Below, one piece after another: positions 7,812-18,485 of a stretch of DNA of 64,000 bases (its first letter is position 1; each line of letters starts with the position of its first letter). The position numbers and the translations under genes were made by a program. The stretch is from contig JACYLU010000002.1 of assembly GCA_015272325.1 (NCBI GenBank), positions 1 through 64,000 of the forward strand, written 5' to 3'. The stretch is from Synechococcales cyanobacterium C42_A2020_086 (GTDB taxonomy: Bacteria; Cyanobacteriota; Cyanobacteriia; Elainellales; Elainellaceae). The notes beneath the pieces are model-generated. The model did no database searches. It saw only the letters and a list, made by a program, of their open reading frames with translations, and was not told the DNA's origin.

Positions 7812-8933
7812 GTGCAGTACCGTCGCTTTGGGCAGACCAATCTCTGGCTGTCGGTGTTTAGCTTGGGCACGATGCGCTACCTAGCTTCCGAGGAAAATGC
7901 GATCCAAACTGTGCAGCAGGCAATCGAGCTGGGCATTAACCACATCGAGACGGCACGAGGCTACGGCAATAGCGAAGTTTACTTGAGGCGAGCCTTGACT
8001 GAGCTAGCCCTGCCGCGAGAGCACCTTTACCTCACCAGCAAAATTTCTCCGACCGCTGACGTTGACGGCATGGCGCGAGCAATCGATGAATCGCTGACTC
8101 GCCTAGGTGTTGACTATCTGGACTGCCTGGCAATCCACGGGCTGAATACCGAAGAGCACCTAACCGAACTGGCAGCTGGCGGTCTGCGGGCCGCTCAGCA
8201 AGCCGTCGCTGAGGGCAAGGTGCGTCACTTAGGATTCTCCAGCCACGGATCGCTAGCGCTGATTCATCGGGCAATCAACACCGGCTGGTTTGAGTTCGTG
8301 AATTTGCACTACTACTACTTCAACCAACGCAATGCGGCGGCCGTCGCCTTGGCTCACGCTCGCGATATGGGCGTGTTCATCATCTCGCCTGCCGATAAGG
8401 GAGGCATGCTGCACACACCGCCGCCTCTCCTAGAGGACCTGTGTCGCCCCTTTTCGCCGCTGCAGATCACCTACCGCTTTCTGCTCAGCGATCGCCGCGT
8501 TACCACCCTCAGCGTCGGAGCTGCCCATCCCAGAGAGCTAGATGCCCTGCTGCCGCTCACAGATCGCACCGACCCCCTCCAGCCCGAGGAACAGGCGATC
8601 CTGGAGCAATTGCAGCTACATCAACAGCGGGTTCTAGGCAGTGACCAATGCAGCCAGTGCTACCAGTGCCTACCCTGCCCAGAAGCGATCCACATCCCCG
8701 AGGTGCTGCGGCTGCGCAATTTGGCAGTTGCCTATGATATGACTGCCTTTGGGCAATACCGCTACCGCATGTTTGAAAACGCCGGTCACTGGTTTCCTGG
8801 CACCAAAGCCTCACGCTGCACCGACTGCGGCGACTGTCTGCCCCGCTGCCCCGAACAGCTCGATATTCCCCGCTTGCTGCGCGACACCCACGACCGGCTG
8901 AACGGCGAACCCCGCCGCCGCCTCTGGGGCTGA
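7812..8933 (+). CDS. Aldo/keto reductase with C-terminal ferredoxin domain
   Basis: 373 residues from GTG 7812. Residues 1 to about 265 form an AKR barrel (MQYRRFGQTNLWLSV, catalytic Tyr in ARGYGNSE, Lys in LTSKIS, His in AIHGL). The usual catalytic Asp in the DTA motif is Glu here (IETARGYG). The C-terminus has two cysteine clusters, CSQCYQCLPCPEAI and CTDCGDCLPRCPEQ, typical of 4Fe-4S ferredoxin modules fused to AKRs in cyanobacteria and anaerobes. It is therefore probably a soluble NAD(P)H- or ferredoxin-linked oxidoreductase; the substrate is unknown. Confidence 0.88.
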   Translation: MQYRRFGQTNLWLSVFSLGTMRYLASEENAIQTVQQAIELGINHIETARGYGNSEVYLRRALTELALPREHLYLTSKISPTADVDGMARAIDESLTRLGVDYLDCLAIHGLNTEEHLTELAAGGLRAAQQAVAEGKVRHLGFSSHGSLALIHRAINTGWFEFVNLHYYYFNQRNAAAVALAHARDMGVFIISPADKGGMLHTPPPLLEDLCRPFSPLQITYRFLLSDRRVTTLSVGAAHPRELDALLPLTDRTDPLQPEEQAILEQLQLHQQRVLGSDQCSQCYQCLPCPEAIHIPEVLRLRNLAVAYDMTAFGQYRYRMFENAGHWFPGTKASRCTDCGDCLPRCPEQLDIPRLLRDTHDRLNGEPRRRLWG

Positions 8934-9003
8934 AGGAATCGCAAAAAGGCGGCATAATAGTCCTCTTGCAGAGCTATAGGTGGACAAGATTCGGAGGCAC
9001 CGC

Positions 9004-9603
9004 ATGAAAGTGATTGTGGTCGGCGGCACAGGGACAATTGGCAAAGTAGTCGCCCGCGAACTCCATGCGCGGCATGACGTCATTCCAGTGGGCTATCAAG
9101 GCGGCGAGGTGCAGGTAGATATCACCTCGACCGATTCGATTCGTCAGATGTTTGAGCAAATTGGTTCCTTTGATGCCCTGGTATCCGCCACAGGTAAAGT
9201 CCACTTTGGACCTTTTGCCGAGATGACCGAGAACGACTACTACGTTGGCATTCGCAGCAAGCTAATGGGGCAGATCAACCTCGTGCTCATCGGGCGAGAG
9301 TACATCCAGGATTACGGTTCCTTTACTCTCACTAGCGGCGTGCTCAGTCATGACCCGATCCGGTTTGGTTCTTCAGCCAGTCTGGTAAACGCGGCGATTG
9401 ACGGCTTTGTAACGGGGGCAGCGATCGAAATGCCGCGCGGCATCCGCATCAATGCGGTCAGTCCGGGCATTGTGCAGGAGTCAATGGAGTCCATCGGTGA
9501 ATTTTTCCGAGGACATGAGCCAGTGCCGGTCGCTCGTGTAGCCCTAGCCTACATCAAAAGCGTGGAGGGAGCACTCACAGGTCGGGTGTTTCGCGTGGTC
9601 TAG
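9004..9603 (+). CDS. Short-chain dehydrogenase/reductase lacking the YxxxK pair
   Basis: 199 residues from ATG 9004, chosen over GTG 8980 because GGAGG lies just upstream (about 8994-8998). The N-terminus MKVIVVGGTGTIGKVVA is a Rossmann nucleotide-binding motif, and RGIRINAVSPGIVQES is the usual SDR C-terminal strand. Where classical SDRs have Tyr-x-x-x-Lys this protein reads SSASLVNAAIDGF, so the standard catalytic pair is missing. A compact SDR subfamily with this feature is widespread in bacteria. Substrate unknown. Confidence 0.85.
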   Translation: MKVIVVGGTGTIGKVVARELHARHDVIPVGYQGGEVQVDITSTDSIRQMFEQIGSFDALVSATGKVHFGPFAEMTENDYYVGIRSKLMGQINLVLIGREYIQDYGSFTLTSGVLSHDPIRFGSSASLVNAAIDGFVTGAAIEMPRGIRINAVSPGIVQESMESIGEFFRGHEPVPVARVALAYIKSVEGALTGRVFRVV

Positions 9604-9709
9604 AGGTTCCGTCTTGAGAGTGAGTCAGGGCAGAACCCGAGTGCTTCAGGCTGGAGATAAGGACAACTCAAGTTCCTCTGATGCCGAGGTTCAACACAGG
9701 TTCAACATC

Positions 9710-10345
9710 ATGTATCCCACAATGGAATTGCGCTGGTTTTTGCCCGGCCCCCCACCTGAGTCAATCCAGAATTGGTTTCAGTCCATCGAGGGAGCAGAAA
9801 CAAACGAAGCTAACCGTGAAGACCGCTACCTTAGCCTGCCGCTAGCGACTCTGGGCATCAAGCAACGTCAGGACGCGATTGAGATCAAGCAGCGGATTGC
9901 CAAAGGCAAGGTGCAGCGGCTCACTAAAGGCATAAAAGGGCAAGTCGAACAATGGGTGAAGTGGAGTTTTCCGCTCGATGGGCAGCAATCGCAGCCTAAT
10001 CTGACCCTGCCGCCGGGAACTTGGATCACCATCCAAAAATCGCGGCAGCTCAAGCGCTATGGAGTACTGCCAGATGGCACAGTTACGGCAATGGCGGACT
10101 CGGAAACGGCTGAGCAGAGCTGTACCCTAGAGCTGACCAACCTCTGGCTGGCAGAGCAGCAGTGGTATAGCCTGGGGTTGGAAGCCTCTGGACCCGAGGA
10201 CCACCTCGGCGAAACCCTAATGCAGGTGACGCAGGCGGTGTTCAGCGGCTCAGATGCGCCGTTGCTGAAAGGTAAAGACTCCTATGGCTACCCAAAGTGG
10301 CTGACTCGCCTACTCAAGGAATTCAAGTCGCGCTTGTCCGTTTAA
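9710..10345 (+). CDS. Conserved hypothetical protein (possible CYTH-like fold)
   Basis: 211 residues from ATG 9710 (or ATG 9722, MELRWFLPG); the longer frame from 9614 is low-complexity upstream sequence. It opens with a strand MELRWFLPG, has a basic middle (IKQRIAKGKVQR), PPGTWITIQKSRQLKRY and a C-terminal KDSYGYPKWLTRLL. The alternation of charged strands is reminiscent of triphosphate-tunnel (CYTH) proteins, but I do not see the diagnostic ExExK start, so the name is only a suggestion. It lies between the SDR and the flavoprotein genes, all on the plus strand. Confidence 0.6.
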   Translation: MYPTMELRWFLPGPPPESIQNWFQSIEGAETNEANREDRYLSLPLATLGIKQRQDAIEIKQRIAKGKVQRLTKGIKGQVEQWVKWSFPLDGQQSQPNLTLPPGTWITIQKSRQLKRYGVLPDGTVTAMADSETAEQSCTLELTNLWLAEQQWYSLGLEASGPEDHLGETLMQVTQAVFSGSDAPLLKGKDSYGYPKWLTRLLKEFKSRLSV

Positions 10346-10469
10346 CTGGTTCAACCGGCAGCAGCCGCAATTTCGCTCGATTTCTAAAGAACTTCCTCGG
10401 TTTCTGCCCTGCGCTTTGGCATCTGCGTCAGGATAGAAAGCAGAGCAGAACACTAGGTATGTAAAACGC

Positions 10470-12197
10470 ATGATTGAGCATGATGTGGTCATTGTGGGTG
10501 GAGGACTAGCAGGATCGCGTGCCGCCGTCGAAATTGCCCGTACCGATCCTCGGTTGAGCGTCGCGGTTGTCGCCAAGACCCATCCCATTCGCTCGCATTC
10601 GGTGGCCGCTCAGGGCGGCATTGCAGCCACGCTAAAAAACGTTGACGACCAAGACACCTGGGAAGCCCACGCCTTCGATACGGTGAAAGGCTCTGACTAT
10701 CTGGCGGATCAGGACGCCGTGGAAATCCTTACCCGAGAAGCACCGGATGTGGTGATTGACTTAGAGCACATGGGGGTGCTGTTCTCGCGTTTGCCGGATG
10801 GCCGCATTGCTCAGCGGGCCTTTGGCGGTCATTCGCATAAGCGCACCTGCTACGCGGCCGACAAAACCGGCCACGCGATTCTGCACGAGCTGGTAAATAA
10901 TCTGCGCCGCTATGGGGTCGAGATTTACGACGAATGGTATGTGATGCGGCTGATCCTAGAAGACGGACAGGCAAAGGGCATTGTCATGTATCGCATCCGG
11001 GATGCTCGGATTGAGGTGGTGCGGGCTAAGGCAGTGATGTTTGCCACCGGCGGCTACGGGCGTGTCTTCAACACCACCTCAAACGACTATGCCTCCACCG
11101 GCGACGGCTTGGCGATGACGGCGGTGGCCGGCTTGCCCCTAGAAGACATGGAATTCGTGCAGTTTCACCCGACGGGTCTCTATCCGGTGGGCGTGCTGAT
11201 CTCGGAGGCGGTGCGTGGCGAAGGTGCTTACCTAATCAACAGCGACGGCGAGCGCTTCATGGAACGCTATGCCCCAAGCCGCATGGAACTGGCTCCTCGC
11301 GATATTACCTCCCGCGCCATCTCCAGAGAAATCCGCGCCGGACGAGGGATTCATCCCGATGGCAGTGCTGGTGGTCCCTTTGTCTATCTCGATTTGCGGC
11401 ACATGGGGCAAGAGAAAATCATGAGCCGCGTTCCTTTCTGCTGGGAGGAGGCGCATCGGCTGGTTGGCGTAGACGCGGTGCATCAGCCGATTCCGGTACG
11501 CCCTACGGTGCATTACTCGATGGGCGGTATTCCGACCAATATTGATGGTCAGGTGCGGAGCAGCCCCGATGGTCTGGTGGAAGGATTTTTTGCGGCGGGA
11601 GAAACGGCCTGCGTTTCGGTGCATGGGGCCAACCGCTTGGGCAGCAACTCACTGCTGGAGTGCGTGGTTTACGGGCGTCGCACTGGAGCTACGATAGCTG
11701 AATATGTCCAAAAGCGCCGCCTGCCTGAGGTAGATGAGCAGCGCTATCGCCAAGAAGCCGAACAGCAGCTGCAGGCGTTGCTAGACCAGCCAGGGCAGTA
11801 CCGCATTGCCCAAGTGCGCCAAGCCTTTCAGGATTGCATGACCGAGTATTGCGGCGTCTTTCGCAGCGAGAGCTTGATGCAGCAGGGGCTGGAAAAGCTG
11901 CAAATGATCCGGCAACAGGCGCAGCAGATCTACCTCGACGATAAGGAGCGCCTCTGGAACAGCGAGCTGGTGGAAGCGCTGGAGCTGCAAAGCCTACTGG
12001 TAGTCGGCGAAATTATCCTCACCGGGGCGCTGAACCGCCAGGAAAGTCGGGGTGCTCATGCGCGGGAAGACTTCCCCGATCGTGACGATGTTCACTTCCT
12101 GAAGCACACCATGGCTTACTACTCGCCTGCAGGCATCGAGCTGCGCTACCGCCCGGTGACGATTACGCTGTTTCAGCCGCAGGAGCGCAAGTACTGA
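10470..12197 (+). CDS. sdhA: Succinate dehydrogenase/fumarate reductase flavoprotein subunit
   Basis: 575 residues. The FAD-binding start is VVIVGGGLAGSRAA; His43 in RSHSVAAQGG is the residue that carries covalent FAD in this family. GANRLGSNSLLECVVYGRR and the catalytic-loop region with FHPTGLYPVG and RYAPS are present. It oxidises succinate, feeding the plastoquinone pool in cyanobacteria, where SdhA and SdhB are often unlinked. No SdhB-like iron-sulfur gene or membrane anchor is in this window. Very confident in the family; physiological direction is from general knowledge. Confidence 0.95.
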   Translation: MIEHDVVIVGGGLAGSRAAVEIARTDPRLSVAVVAKTHPIRSHSVAAQGGIAATLKNVDDQDTWEAHAFDTVKGSDYLADQDAVEILTREAPDVVIDLEHMGVLFSRLPDGRIAQRAFGGHSHKRTCYAADKTGHAILHELVNNLRRYGVEIYDEWYVMRLILEDGQAKGIVMYRIRDARIEVVRAKAVMFATGGYGRVFNTTSNDYASTGDGLAMTAVAGLPLEDMEFVQFHPTGLYPVGVLISEAVRGEGAYLINSDGERFMERYAPSRMELAPRDITSRAISREIRAGRGIHPDGSAGGPFVYLDLRHMGQEKIMSRVPFCWEEAHRLVGVDAVHQPIPVRPTVHYSMGGIPTNIDGQVRSSPDGLVEGFFAAGETACVSVHGANRLGSNSLLECVVYGRRTGATIAEYVQKRRLPEVDEQRYRQEAEQQLQALLDQPGQYRIAQVRQAFQDCMTEYCGVFRSESLMQQGLEKLQMIRQQAQQIYLDDKERLWNSELVEALELQSLLVVGEIILTGALNRQESRGAHAREDFPDRDDVHFLKHTMAYYSPAGIELRYRPVTITLFQPQERKY

Positions 12198-12258
12198 CGC
12201 AGTTGGATTTCTGGCGAAACCTGCATTCAGGCATTTCTTCTGGTTCTTTCCGACCGAC

Positions 12259-12759
12259 ATGAGAAGCGGCAGCAAATATCAACCCCTGCAAGACTACCTG
12301 CGGCGCAGCGATCAGCAGGTCATTACGCTTTCCTTTGCCGAGATCGAAGCGCTAATGCAGGAGCCGCTGCCTACTTCAGCCCGCCAGCAAAAAGCCTGGT
12401 GGAGCAATCGCAGCAGCGGAGGGTTGCAGTCCAAAGCCTGGATGCAGGCGGATTACCTGGTGAAGTCCGTTGATCTGGCGAACGAGCAGGTCACCTTTAG
12501 CAAGCCGCCTAGACTCTACCACGTCGAGCAGCGAGGCGACACGGTGTTCTGGAATGGCGAGCTAATTAAAGCCTTTCGCAAGCACCTCAAGTTGTCGCAA
12601 ACTGAGTTTGCCGAGCTGCTGGGGGTGAATCAAGCCACAGTCAGCCAGTGGGAGAACAATGTCTACCAGCCGACACGAGCCACCTCCAAATATCTGAGTC
12701 GGGTTGCTGAGGGTTGCGGATTTCCCTACGGGCAGGCAGATGGTGCTTCCCAGCAATAA
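12259..12759 (+). CDS. Xre-type HTH regulator with N-terminal DUF7662-like domain
   Basis: 166 residues. The N-terminal part (KYQPLQDYLRRSDQQ, LSFAEIEALM, LPTSARQQKAWWSN) matches a small domain seen alone or fused to HTH modules. The C-terminal part (KAFRKHLKLSQTEFAELLGV then QATVSQWENN) is a clear cro/C1-type helix-turn-helix. Two bases after its stop a near-consensus promoter starts, with a palindrome over the transcription start, so it may control the next gene or its own locus. Ligand and targets unknown. Confidence 0.82.
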   Translation: MRSGSKYQPLQDYLRRSDQQVITLSFAEIEALMQEPLPTSARQQKAWWSNRSSGGLQSKAWMQADYLVKSVDLANEQVTFSKPPRLYHVEQRGDTVFWNGELIKAFRKHLKLSQTEFAELLGVNQATVSQWENNVYQPTRATSKYLSRVAEGCGFPYGQADGASQQ

Positions 12760-12760
12760 A

Positions 12761-12789
12761 TTGACAAATTATTAGCTAGACAATATTAT
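12761..12789 (+). promoter_or_regulatory. Near-consensus sigma70 promoter
   Basis: Perfect -35 TTGACA (12761-12766), 17-base spacer, -10 TATTAT (12784-12789), directly after the Xre-type gene and about 48 bases before the start of the following small gene. It is the best promoter match I found in the window. Confidence 0.75.
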
Positions 12790-12816
12790 GTCAGTAGTAT
12801 TTTAGTATTACTGACA
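12789..12816. promoter_or_regulatory. Palindromic operator candidate at the transcription start
   Basis: TGTCAGTA (12789-12796) and TACTGACA (12809-12816) are perfect inverted 8-mers separated by 12 AT-rich bases, and the inner bases continue the symmetry with one mismatch. The dyad begins at the last base of the -10 box and covers the expected start site, a place where a bound repressor blocks transcription. The neighbouring Xre-type protein is the natural candidate to bind it. Confidence 0.6.
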
Positions 12817-12836
12817 AGAGGAACGCATTTGCCACC

Positions 12837-13079
12837 ATGCCGCCAGAATTTTTGCCTGATGTTGCTACCAATGCGCTACCCCCTGGTTCGCCACCTGCCG
12901 TTCCAGATCGGGAACCTATTCGCCATCTGTTGTTTGGCTCTCCCACTGCCGTGCGCCGCACCATCCTGCACTTGCATCAGCTCGGCTATGCCGATCCCGG
13001 ATCTTGGAGCCGTTTCCAGCCAACCAACACGCCAGGTCAGGTGATGAGCGTACTAGTGCGCTATTTGCGGAGCGAATAA
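12837..13079 (+). CDS. Conserved cyanobacterial hypothetical protein, 80 residues
   Basis: Reads REPIRHLLFGSPTAVRRTI, LHQLGYADPGSWSRF and NTPGQVMSVLVRYL, a pattern I recognise from small uncharacterised cyanobacterial proteins. The N-terminus is proline-rich. Start ATG 12837 follows the promoter and palindrome above; AAGAGGA at about 12816-12822 can act as ribosome site. A second frame (12829-13044) is a shadow. Function unknown; it may be the controlled target of the upstream Xre-type regulator. Confidence 0.7.
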   Translation: MPPEFLPDVATNALPPGSPPAVPDREPIRHLLFGSPTAVRRTILHLHQLGYADPGSWSRFQPTNTPGQVMSVLVRYLRSE

Positions 13080-13096
13080 CCCAGCACCGCTGCCCG

Positions 13097-14305
13097 CTAT
13101 CGCAGAACAATCATTGCGGTTCCAAGGGCAATTGTTAGCAGGGTCAGGGGGAAGCCAAATCGGAAGTGCTCCCAGAAAGTTAAGGAGTATCCTTGGCTTT
13201 TGGCCGCTTCCACCACGATTAAATTAGCGACTGCCCCAAACAACGTTAAATTGCCTGCCAGCGTTGAACTCATGGCTAGCAGCAGCCAGGATTGGGTATC
13301 TTCGGGCTGAATTAGCGGCCCCAACAGCAGCACCGCGGGTACATTTGAGATCACGTTCGCGAGGAGGGTGGTGACGCCGACCAAGCCCAGCGAGCTACTC
13401 ACCCATCCGCCAACCAGCTCCAGCAAATTCAGCGTTTGGGTGCAGCGCGTCAAAATGAATAGCCCTGAAAACATCACCAGCAGATCCCACTCCACATATC
13501 GCAACACGCGCTCGGGTTTGATCCGGCGGGTAATCAGCAACAGGGCAGCCGCTACAAACGCAGACTCTGCCAGCGGTAGCCCGATCACAAACGCCGCGAA
13601 TAGAGCCACCGTTACGGTAACGGATTTCAAGAAGAGGGGTCTGTAGATACGCGGCTGTGGAATCATGTCTGCTGTTCCAGCCACGGGCTTCCAGGAGCGC
13701 ACCTCTGGATACAGCCAGAGCAGCAGCCCAATTTGCATCATCAGACTCAGTACCGCAACCGGAGTCAGAGCCGCTGCAAAGTTGAGGTAAGACATCTGCG
13801 AGAAAGAGCCGATCAAAATATTCTGGGGATTGCCGTTGATCGTGGCGACAGAGCCAATGTTCGTCGCGGCGGCCAAAGTCAACAGATAGGGAATCGGATT
13901 GAGTTGCAGCGAGAGCGCCAGTTTCAGCACCAGGGGTGTAAACACAATCGCAATCGTATCGTTGAGGAGAAATGCAGAAAGTAAACCGCTGCCTAGGGTT
14001 AGCACGATCAGCAGCCCCAATGGACTCTTCGTGCGTCGCAGCAGTTGAGCCAGCATCAGCTCAAAAAAGCCCGCGTAAGCCAGGTTAGCATTCACGACCA
14101 TCATGCTAAGCAGGAACACAATGGTTTCGGCGTCGATGGCCTGCCAGGCTTCTTCAAGCGTTAGCACCCCCAAGCCAATTAGCAATGCCGACCCCACCAG
14201 CGCAATCGTAGCCCGGTTCATGCGCAGTCCGGGCAAATAGCCGAGGGCCAGCCCACCATAGCTGATCATCAAAACCGTGTATTGAGCGAAGGTCAGCAGG
14301 GACAT
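13097..14305 (-). CDS. SLC13/ArsB-type (NADC/CitM superfamily) anion transporter
   Basis: About 402 residues from ATG at 14305; the open frame extends to 14350 but that part overlaps the petH terminator. The protein has 10 to 12 hydrophobic helices, with the ion-transporter-superfamily features AFLLNDTIAIVFTPLVL and TNIGSVATINGNPQNILIG in the first half and NVISNVPAVLLLGPLI with AGNLTLFGAVANLIVVE in the second, two inverted copies of the substrate-binding motif. It is an inner-membrane anion (dicarboxylate, sulfate or arsenite-like) carrier; substrate not readable. It lies downstream of petH on the same strand. Confidence 0.85.
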   Translation of the reverse strand: MSLLTFAQYTVLMISYGGLALGYLPGLRMNRATIALVGSALLIGLGVLTLEEAWQAIDAETIVFLLSMMVVNANLAYAGFFELMLAQLLRRTKSPLGLLIVLTLGSGLLSAFLLNDTIAIVFTPLVLKLALSLQLNPIPYLLTLAAATNIGSVATINGNPQNILIGSFSQMSYLNFAAALTPVAVLSLMMQIGLLLWLYPEVRSWKPVAGTADMIPQPRIYRPLFLKSVTVTVALFAAFVIGLPLAESAFVAAALLLITRRIKPERVLRYVEWDLLVMFSGLFILTRCTQTLNLLELVGGWVSSSLGLVGVTTLLANVISNVPAVLLLGPLIQPEDTQSWLLLAMSSTLAGNLTLFGAVANLIVVEAAKSQGYSLTFWEHFRFGFPLTLLTIALGTAMIVLR

Positions 14306-14331
14306 GACAAGACTTGAGAAGCCGCAACAGC

Positions 14332-14364
14332 AAAAAAACCAGGAGAACAAATCGACTCCTGGTT
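14332..14364 (-). terminator. Rho-independent terminator of petH
   Basis: On the minus strand AACCAGGAG pairs perfectly with CTCCTGGTT around a 10-base loop and is followed by seven T. It separates petH from the anion-transporter gene. Confidence 0.85.
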
Positions 14365-14439
14365 CATTTCAAACAAATACGCCATTAGGCTGCAATTAGC
14401 AGTCAAGAAGGAAACATGGCCCTCTACCTCGCCAGGGTT

Positions 14440-16611
<2,172 letters not shown>

Positions 16612-17625
16612 ATGACCAGTAAGCCAGACCGTGTGGTTTTAATCGGTGTTGCCGGAGACTCCGGATGCGGTAAATCAACGTTTCTGCGTCGCCTGAAGGA
16701 TCTGTTTGGCGAAGAGTTGATGACGGTGATCTGCCTGGATGATTACCACAGTCTGGACCGCAAGCAGCGCAAGGAGCTAGGTATCACCGCGCTTAACCCC
16801 AAGGCCAACAACTTTGATCTGATGGCTGAGCAGATCAAGGCGCTGAAAGAGGGCAAAGAGATTATGAAGCCGATCTATAACCACGAGACCGGCATGATTG
16901 ATCCCCCCGAGCGCATCGTGCCGACGCCGATTGTGGTGATCGAAGGGTTGCACCCCATGTACGACGAGCGAGTGCGCGCTTTGCTCGACTTTAGTGTCTA
17001 TCTCGACATTGACGACGAAGTCAAGATTGCCTGGAAGATCCAGCGCGACATGGCAGAGCGAGGACACACCTATGAAGATGTGCTGGCGCAGATCAACTCT
17101 CGCCGCCCAGACTTCGAGGCATACATCGACCCGCAAAAGCAGTACGCCGATGCTCTGATTCAAGTGCTGCCCACGAAGCTGATCCCCAACGACACTGAGC
17201 GGAAAGTGCTGCGGGTGCGGCTAGTGCAAAAGGATGGCGTCGAGGGCTTTGATCCAGTTTATCTGTTCGACGAAGGCTCTACGATTGAGTGGATCCCCTG
17301 TGGCCGCAAGCTCACCTGTTCCTATCCCGGCATCCGCATGTTCTACGGTCCCGATACTTACTATGGCAACAGCGTTTCGGTGCTGGAAGTCGATGGGCAG
17401 TTTGACCGCCTCGAGGAGGTAATCTACCTGGAAAGCCACCTCAGCAACACCTCGACTAAGTTCTACGGCGAAATGACCGAACTGCTGCTGCAACATCGGG
17501 AATATCCGGGTTCGACGAATGGAACCGGTCTGTTTCAGGTGCTAGTCGGTCTCAAGATGCGGGCTACCTATGAGCGGCTCGTGGGCGGTGAGGCGAAGCT
17601 AGCGGCTAAGGCCGTTCGTAACTAG
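16612..17625 (+). CDS. prk: Phosphoribulokinase
   Basis: 337 residues; start ATG 16612 with AGAGGAAA upstream. It phosphorylates ribulose 5-phosphate to ribulose 1,5-bisphosphate in the Calvin cycle. The P-loop GDSGCGKS includes Cys19, and Cys41 (VICLDDYHS) is its redox partner; together they allow thioredoxin and CP12/GAPDH control in the dark. The rest (NNFDLMAEQIKALKEG, VVIEGLHPMYDERVR) is typical. No other Calvin-cycle gene adjoins it here. Confidence 0.98.
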   Translation: MTSKPDRVVLIGVAGDSGCGKSTFLRRLKDLFGEELMTVICLDDYHSLDRKQRKELGITALNPKANNFDLMAEQIKALKEGKEIMKPIYNHETGMIDPPERIVPTPIVVIEGLHPMYDERVRALLDFSVYLDIDDEVKIAWKIQRDMAERGHTYEDVLAQINSRRPDFEAYIDPQKQYADALIQVLPTKLIPNDTERKVLRVRLVQKDGVEGFDPVYLFDEGSTIEWIPCGRKLTCSYPGIRMFYGPDTYYGNSVSVLEVDGQFDRLEEVIYLESHLSNTSTKFYGEMTELLLQHREYPGSTNGTGLFQVLVGLKMRATYERLVGGEAKLAAKAVRN

Positions 17626-17813
17626 TGACAAAGCGCATAGCCTGTAAGCCCGATCTGTAAGCCCGAATGGTCAGGTTTGATAGTCTTTAATTTGCTAGTC
17701 TTTAGAGATAATTTGGGGTGTTGCCGAGCAATGCCCCTTGTTCTTATAAAAATACTTTTGGGTTTCAAGGTGGGTTTCAGGGGTCCTGTTAGGTCTTCTT
17801 GGAGGTTAAATTT

Positions 17814-18470
17814 ATGGGTGAGGCAAGTGCTGAACACCCGGTTCAAAAGTCACTGGCGGCGGAACTGTGGCAGGCGAATCAGGATCTTGCCCTTGCCTGT
17901 CGCAATCACCCGTTTGTGCTGGGACTGGAAGACGGAACGTTACCCAAGGCAACCTTTGCCCATTATGTAGGTCAAGACGCCTTTTTCCTGGAGTCTTTTG
18001 CCCGCGCCTACAGTGTAGCTGCTGCGAAAGCCCCCGATTGGCAAGGGTTTGCGGTATTCCATGAGCTAGCTGGAGGAGTGTTGCAGGAACTCAGACTACA
18101 CCAGCATTACGCGGTTGCTTGGCAGGTCGATCTGCGGCAGGTTCATCCCAGTGCTGCTACCCGGCGCTATACTGATTTTCTACTAGCAACTGCCTGGAGC
18201 CAGGATGTGGGAGTGACGACAGCCGCAATGCTGCCCTGCATGAAGCTCTATGCCTTCCTAGGGCAATCTTTGGCAGTCAATGGCATTCCAGAACATACCT
18301 ATAGCGACTGGATTCGCACCTATAGCAGCGACGAATTTGCGCCTTTGGTTCAGCAGTTGGCTGATCTGGCAGACCGCTACGCGACCGCTTCACCCCTGGT
18401 GCAGTCTACCTATCGTTATGCCATGCAGTGCGAGCTAGATTTTTTTCAGTCTGCCTGGGAAATGGTCTAA
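17814..18470 (+). CDS. tenA: TenA-family protein (thiamin salvage-like)
   Basis: 218 residues from ATG 17814, supported by GGAGG at 17801-17805; TTG 17799 is an alternative. The all-helical TenA features are present: FVLGLEDGTLPKATFAHYVGQD near the N-terminus, SWxxY-like spacing, LPCMKLYAFLG, and the C-terminal CELDFFQSAWEM helix with a conserved Glu. TenA proteins hydrolyse thiamin or its degraded pyrimidine; some members act elsewhere, so the substrate is not certain. The PAP2 gene follows 15 bases later, implying one transcript. No TPP riboswitch is visible upstream. Confidence 0.85.
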   Translation: MGEASAEHPVQKSLAAELWQANQDLALACRNHPFVLGLEDGTLPKATFAHYVGQDAFFLESFARAYSVAAAKAPDWQGFAVFHELAGGVLQELRLHQHYAVAWQVDLRQVHPSAATRRYTDFLLATAWSQDVGVTTAAMLPCMKLYAFLGQSLAVNGIPEHTYSDWIRTYSSDEFAPLVQQLADLADRYATASPLVQSTYRYAMQCELDFFQSAWEMV

Positions 18471-18485
18471 AAAAGGGCAACGCCT

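Noticed and set aside
17626-17813. TPP riboswitch ahead of the TenA gene
   Set aside because: The conserved CTGAGA and ACCTGA cores are not present in the leader.
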